Assembly (NCBI RefSeq): GCF_014189535.1 | Contig: NZ_CP050308.1 | Location: 1,550,001-1,614,000, forward strand | From: Rhizobium lusitanum | GTDB lineage: Bacteria; Pseudomonadota; Alphaproteobacteria; Rhizobiales; Rhizobiaceae | Reading direction: 5' to 3' | DNA: 64,000 bases | Part shown: piece after piece, positions 61,022 to 64,000 of the stretch | How positions within the stretch are numbered: position 1 is the first letter of the stretch | Layout: the number at the start of each line of letters is the position of its first letter | The notes under the pieces: generated by a model | The model's database searches: none | What the model was told of the DNA's origin: nothing | The model's input: the letters and a program-made list of their open reading frames with translations, nothing else | Position numbers and translations under genes: made by a program

Positions 61022-61444
61022 ATGGATACTCTGAGCCCCACCGCACGTAGCGCTAGAATGGCGCGTATCCGAAATCGTGATACGAAACCCGAGATGGTTG
61101 TTCGCCGTCTTTTGCATCGGATGGGCTACCGATACCGACTGCATCGGAACAATCTTCCAGGTAGACCGGATATTGTCTTTGGAAAACGTCGGAAGGTGAT
61201 TTTCATCCATGGTTGTTTTTGGCATCGTCACAATGACCCAGAATGCCGCCTCGCCCGCCTTCCAAAGTCTCGACTTGATTTCTGGGAACCGAAGCTGAAA
61301 GGGAACGCTGAGCGCGACTCGCAGCGTCAAAAAACCCTAAACCAGCTCGGATGGGACATATTGATTGTATGGGAGTGTGAATTGCGGCAAAGTGAACAAT
61401 TGCAGAACAAATTACAAGAATTCCTAGAGGAAAAGACTGTATGA
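61022..61444 (+). CDS. vsr: Very-short-patch mismatch endonuclease
   Basis: A 140-residue Vsr endonuclease: RNRDTKPEMVVRRLLHRMGY, PGRPDIVF with the catalytic Asp (residue 50) and FIHGCFWHRH with His 63 and the zinc-site residues. It nicks T:G mismatches that arise when 5-methylcytosine deaminates, so it protects the recognition site of the adjacent C5 methyltransferase. The residue before His 63 is Ile, not the Thr of E. coli Vsr. ATG 61022 is preferred over the 61004 start. It overlaps the methyltransferase by ATGA. The region is lower in GC than its flanks. Confidence 0.95.
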   Translation: MDTLSPTARSARMARIRNRDTKPEMVVRRLLHRMGYRYRLHRNNLPGRPDIVFGKRRKVIFIHGCFWHRHNDPECRLARLPKSRLDFWEPKLKGNAERDSQRQKTLNQLGWDILIVWECELRQSEQLQNKLQEFLEEKTV

Positions 61445-62622
61445 AAGCGATCGAGCTTTTCGCGGGCGCCGGTGGGCTGGGCCTAGGAGTCAGTCGAGCC
61501 GGATTCTCTCCACAAATGATTATAGAATGGGATCGATGGTGTTGTGACACCATTCGTGAGAATCGCCGAGATGGTTTCGGCTTGATAGGAACGTGGCCGG
61601 AGCCGACCGAAGGTGACGTGCGCGGCGTCGATTTCAGGACTTTGGAAGGTAAGATCGACCTAATCACCGGGGGGCCTCCGTGCCAACCGTTTTCGCTGGG
61701 TGGGAAGCACCGAGCCCATGCTGATTCCAGAGACATGTGGCCAGAGGCCGTGCGTGCTTTACGCGAAACAAAACCCAAGGCTTTCATTTTTGAGAACGTT
61801 AAAGGCCTTACTCGCGAGAGTTTCGCCACCTACCTGTCTCATATTGTTTTACAGATGACTTATCCCGAATTGACTGCCAAGTACGGTGAAGACTGGGAAG
61901 GTCACTTAAGTAGACTTGAAAAGCACCACACAGGGCATCGCGGATCAACGGGATTGGAATACAATGTCGTCTATCGTGTACTCAATGCCGCGAATTACGG
62001 CGTGCCACAGCGCCGCGAACGTGTGGTATTCGTCGGCTTTCGCAATGATCTCGATATCGAATGGTCGTTCCCTCGCGAAACTCACTCCCACGACGCTCTC
62101 CTCTCGGATCAGTTGAAGGGGAATTATTGGGAGCGCCACAAAGTGCGAAAAGCCGATCGCATAGTCGATGACCGCCATTGGGGCCGGCTAGATCGTCTCA
62201 CCAAAAAGACGGACGTACTTCCTTGGCGAACAACACGCGATGCCATCAGCGATCTACCCGATCCAGAACTCGAGCCATTAAAAGCTAAAAAGCATCACGA
62301 TCATCGTTTCCAAGCCGGCGCGCGTACTTACCCTGGCCATACTGGCAGCCCATTGGACGAGCCAGGAAAGACCTTAAAAGCCGGTGTCCACGGCGTACCT
62401 GGTGGCGAGAACATGCTTCGGCGGCCAGATGGCAGTGTGCGTTACTTTACGGTGCGAGAGAGTGCGCGCTTACAAACGTTTCCAGACGAATTCCGATTTC
62501 ATGGTTCATGGACTGAAACCATGCGGCAGCTCGGTAACGCGGTGCCCGTTGAACTGGCTAGCGTGATAGCTCGCAGCGTAAAACACCACCTAACTTTTGG
62601 GGGATCGGACTTTTTGAAATGA
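61441..62622 (+). CDS. Type II DNA (cytosine-5) methyltransferase
   Basis: A 393-residue C5 methyltransferase. Motif I LFAGAGGLGLG (residues 6-16), motif IV GGPPCQPFS with nucleophile Cys 81, motif VI ENVKG (118-122), motif VIII QRRER (190-194) and motifs IX-X with GNAVP (365-369) occur in order; the target-recognition part is about 200-330. It methylates an unknown site. Both ends overlap neighbours by four bases (ATGA), so vsr, methyltransferase and nuclease are one translationally coupled unit. It protects the host from the third gene's product, if that is the cognate enzyme. Confidence 0.95.
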   Translation: MKAIELFAGAGGLGLGVSRAGFSPQMIIEWDRWCCDTIRENRRDGFGLIGTWPEPTEGDVRGVDFRTLEGKIDLITGGPPCQPFSLGGKHRAHADSRDMWPEAVRALRETKPKAFIFENVKGLTRESFATYLSHIVLQMTYPELTAKYGEDWEGHLSRLEKHHTGHRGSTGLEYNVVYRVLNAANYGVPQRRERVVFVGFRNDLDIEWSFPRETHSHDALLSDQLKGNYWERHKVRKADRIVDDRHWGRLDRLTKKTDVLPWRTTRDAISDLPDPELEPLKAKKHHDHRFQAGARTYPGHTGSPLDEPGKTLKAGVHGVPGGENMLRRPDGSVRYFTVRESARLQTFPDEFRFHGSWTETMRQLGNAVPVELASVIARSVKHHLTFGGSDFLK

Positions 62623-63392
62623 AAGGATATGTTGAATTCGAGTTTGACCTTCCGGGCGCGCTATTGACCCGGCTCATCGAGGTACTCGACGCATTAGAGG
62701 CCGCTCCGCTCAACACCGCAAGTTTGCTGACGATACCTGAAGAACAAGGTGTTTATCAGCTTCTCCTCGATGACCGCGTTGTCTATATCGGCAAAACCGA
62801 TGCCGAGGCAGGTTTGCATAAGCGACTGTCCCGCCACGCGCGGAAAATCATGCATCGCGTTGGCCTCGATCCAACGCGTGTCAGCTTTAAGACGGTACGC
62901 ATCTTCGTTTTCACTGCAATGGATTTGGAGTCTGATCTCATTCGGCATTACGGCGGAGTGAAAGCGCTTGACTGGAACGGAAGTGGTTTCGGCTCCAATG
63001 ACCCCGGGCGAGAACGAGATACCACGAAGGTCGATCCCAAGAATTACGATGCAAAGTTTCCAATTGATATCGATCGAGAAATAGCGTTTGCGATCGAAAC
63101 GAGTGAGGCCGCAGCGAGCGCCCTAGCTCGATTAAAGGAAGCTTTACCCTATACATTCCGCTATCAAGGAAAGGGCGGTGGCGGCAGAAAACCTCACATT
63201 GATATGGAACTAACTGGACTTAGCGCGCTAAGCGGCCCTATTACTCCGCGCAAGGCAATCCAGCACATTGTCAGTGCTTTACCGATCGGATGGCAAGCAA
63301 CTGCCCTACCGGGCTACATTATCCTCTATAAGGAAGCGCCTCGCGATTATCCTCAAGCGGAAGTCATCGCCACATCAACCATCGCGAGTTGA
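62619..63392 (+). CDS. GIY-YIG nuclease, probable restriction endonuclease
   Basis: A 257-residue protein with a GIY-YIG core: GVYQL at 44-48, VYIGKT at 55-60, Arg 69 with His 73 in HKRLSRHARK, Glu 104 and Asn 120 in ALDWNGSGFGSNDPGR. These correspond to the catalytic Tyr, Arg, Glu and Asn. The GFGxNDPGR segment recalls the GFGNHTPG of Eco29kI-type GIY-YIG restriction enzymes, but the rest is different. The C-terminal 100 residues match no family I recognise and may read the target. The coupled position after vsr and the methyltransferase supports a restriction function. Confidence 0.8.
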   Translation: MKGYVEFEFDLPGALLTRLIEVLDALEAAPLNTASLLTIPEEQGVYQLLLDDRVVYIGKTDAEAGLHKRLSRHARKIMHRVGLDPTRVSFKTVRIFVFTAMDLESDLIRHYGGVKALDWNGSGFGSNDPGRERDTTKVDPKNYDAKFPIDIDREIAFAIETSEAAASALARLKEALPYTFRYQGKGGGGRKPHIDMELTGLSALSGPITPRKAIQHIVSALPIGWQATALPGYIILYKEAPRDYPQAEVIATSTIAS

Positions 63393-63399
63393 AAGCGGA

Positions 63400-63422
63400 G
63401 CCTTGTTTGTATTAAACAAGGC
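63400..63422. terminator. Hairpin between the restriction island and gltD
   Basis: GCCTTGTTT / AAACAAGGC is a perfect 9-bp stem with a 5-base loop directly after the nuclease stop. It can serve both the island (plus strand) and gltD (minus strand). Confidence 0.65.
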
Positions 63423-63445
63423 CCCACTTGGTATTGACTGGCCTT

Positions 63446-64000
63446 TTACCGCGGCAACACCGTGGCGCCCATCAGGGCTTCATCGATCGCGCGGGCGGCC
63501 TGGCGGCCTTCGCGGATGGCCCAGACGACCAGGGACTGGCCGCGGCGAACGTCGCCGGCGGTCCAGAGCTTGTCGACCGAGGTCTTGTATTCCTTGTCGT
63601 CGGCAACGACGTTGGTCGAGCCGCGCTTGTCGGTGTTGAGCGTCAACTTGCCGTCGAGGTCCTTGAGCACGCTGTCGGTGAACGGGCCGCGGAAGCCGAT
63701 GGCGATGAAGGCGAGATCGGCGCGAATGATGAATTCCGTGCCGGCGATCGGCTTACGGCGCTCATCCACTTCGCAGCACTTCACGCCGGTCAGCACGCCG
63801 TCCTCACCGACGAATTCCAGCGTCGCGACCTGGAATTCGCGCACGGCGCCTTCAGCCTGCGAGGAAGAAGTGCGCATCTTCGTGGCCCAGAACGGCCAGA
63901 CGGCGAGCTTGTCTTCCTTTTCCGGCGGCTGCGGGCGGATGTCGAGCTGGGTCACCTTGACGGCGCCTTGGCGGAAGGCCGTGCCGACGCAGTCGGACGC
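63446..64000 (-). CDS. gltD: Glutamate synthase small subunit, C-terminal part (partial)
   Basis: The frame is open to the right edge, so 184 residues of the C-terminal part are visible. The segment SDCVGTAFRQGAVKVTQLDI, KMRTSSSQAEGAVREF, and the FAD-binding LWTAGDVRRGQSLVVWAIRE are those of the NADPH-GOGAT small subunit. It passes electrons from NADPH to the large subunit for glutamate synthesis. In related rhizobia gltB is close by, presumably outside this window. Confidence 0.93.
   Translation of the reverse strand, partial: ASDCVGTAFRQGAVKVTQLDIRPQPPEKEDKLAVWPFWATKMRTSSSQAEGAVREFQVATLEFVGEDGVLTGVKCCEVDERRKPIAGTEFIIRADLAFIAIGFRGPFTDSVLKDLDGKLTLNTDKRGSTNVVADDKEYKTSVDKLWTAGDVRRGQSLVVWAIREGRQAARAIDEALMGATVLPR

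Overview
The window is chromosomal DNA from an alphaproteobacterium of the Rhizobiaceae (Rhizobium/Agrobacterium type). The signs are a high-GC, tightly packed gene layout; lineage-typical families (GapR/DUF2312, DUF1465, DUF1192, DUF1244, DUF882, DUF459, homospermidine synthase, an Omp10-like lipoprotein); a perfect CtrA-type site (TTAA-N7-TTAA); a sigma-F/NrsF pair; and several palindromic intergenic repeats of rhizobial type. Most genes are housekeeping or conserved core genes. No tRNA, rRNA, CRISPR array or recognisable transposase was found.

Layout. 0-11 kb: the end of an MFS transporter, DUF1192, a CtrA-box promoter for a DUF1465 gene, an HxlR regulator divergent from a glutathione S-transferase, rpmE, an ABC exporter, a YciI protein with an ECF42-like sigma factor, a MotA/MotB-like membrane pair, and an inositol monophosphatase. 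10.6-15 kb: nrsF-sigF with a recognisable autoregulatory promoter, a secreted hydrolase, a Sel1-repeat protein, a ThiE-like protein and an ArsR regulator. 15.5-18.8 kb: two YdcH-type small proteins, purE-purK, rpmJ and a TPR protein. 18.8-24 kb: an alpha/beta hydrolase, a LysR-tautomerase-cupin-DUF4865 locus, a serine/threonine dehydratase-like enzyme and a LysE exporter. 24-28.3 kb: an inverted-repeat element, pyk, DUF1036, an N-formylglutamate amidohydrolase family protein, DUF1244 and gapR. 28.4-33.4 kb: a copper-handling operon (DUF2946, PepSY, PCuAC, an orphan cyoA, SCO, CopC). 33.4-36.4 kb: a cell-surface glycan block (deacetylase, GT25, GT29 sialyltransferase-like) next to a PurN-like formyltransferase. 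36.5-45.7 kb: DUF882, a sigma-54 response regulator, pepF, pabB-pabC and small enzymes. 45.9-60.9 kb: hss, an Omp10-like lipoprotein, a 5'-nucleotidase with LysM, hemH, an HtrA-like pseudoprotease, SPFH/NfeD, kpsF, an outer-membrane barrel, galU, an MltB-type transglycosylase and DUF459. 61-63.4 kb: an inserted, lower-GC restriction-modification island (vsr, C5 methyltransferase, GIY-YIG nuclease) between DUF459 and gltD, which runs off the right edge.

Two matters deserve attention. First, five genes (GST, rpmE, an inositol monophosphatase, nrsF, a polysaccharide deacetylase) each become a full-length family member if a single G/C base is restored. Four of the five lie in the first 11 kb, which looks more like sequencing or assembly error than gene decay, and the annotation treats them as genes with a frameshift. 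Second, the most system-like content is the three-gene restriction-modification operon with ATGA overlaps, followed by the copper operon that holds a ubiquinol-oxidase subunit II but no catalytic subunit, and the GT29-containing glycan block.
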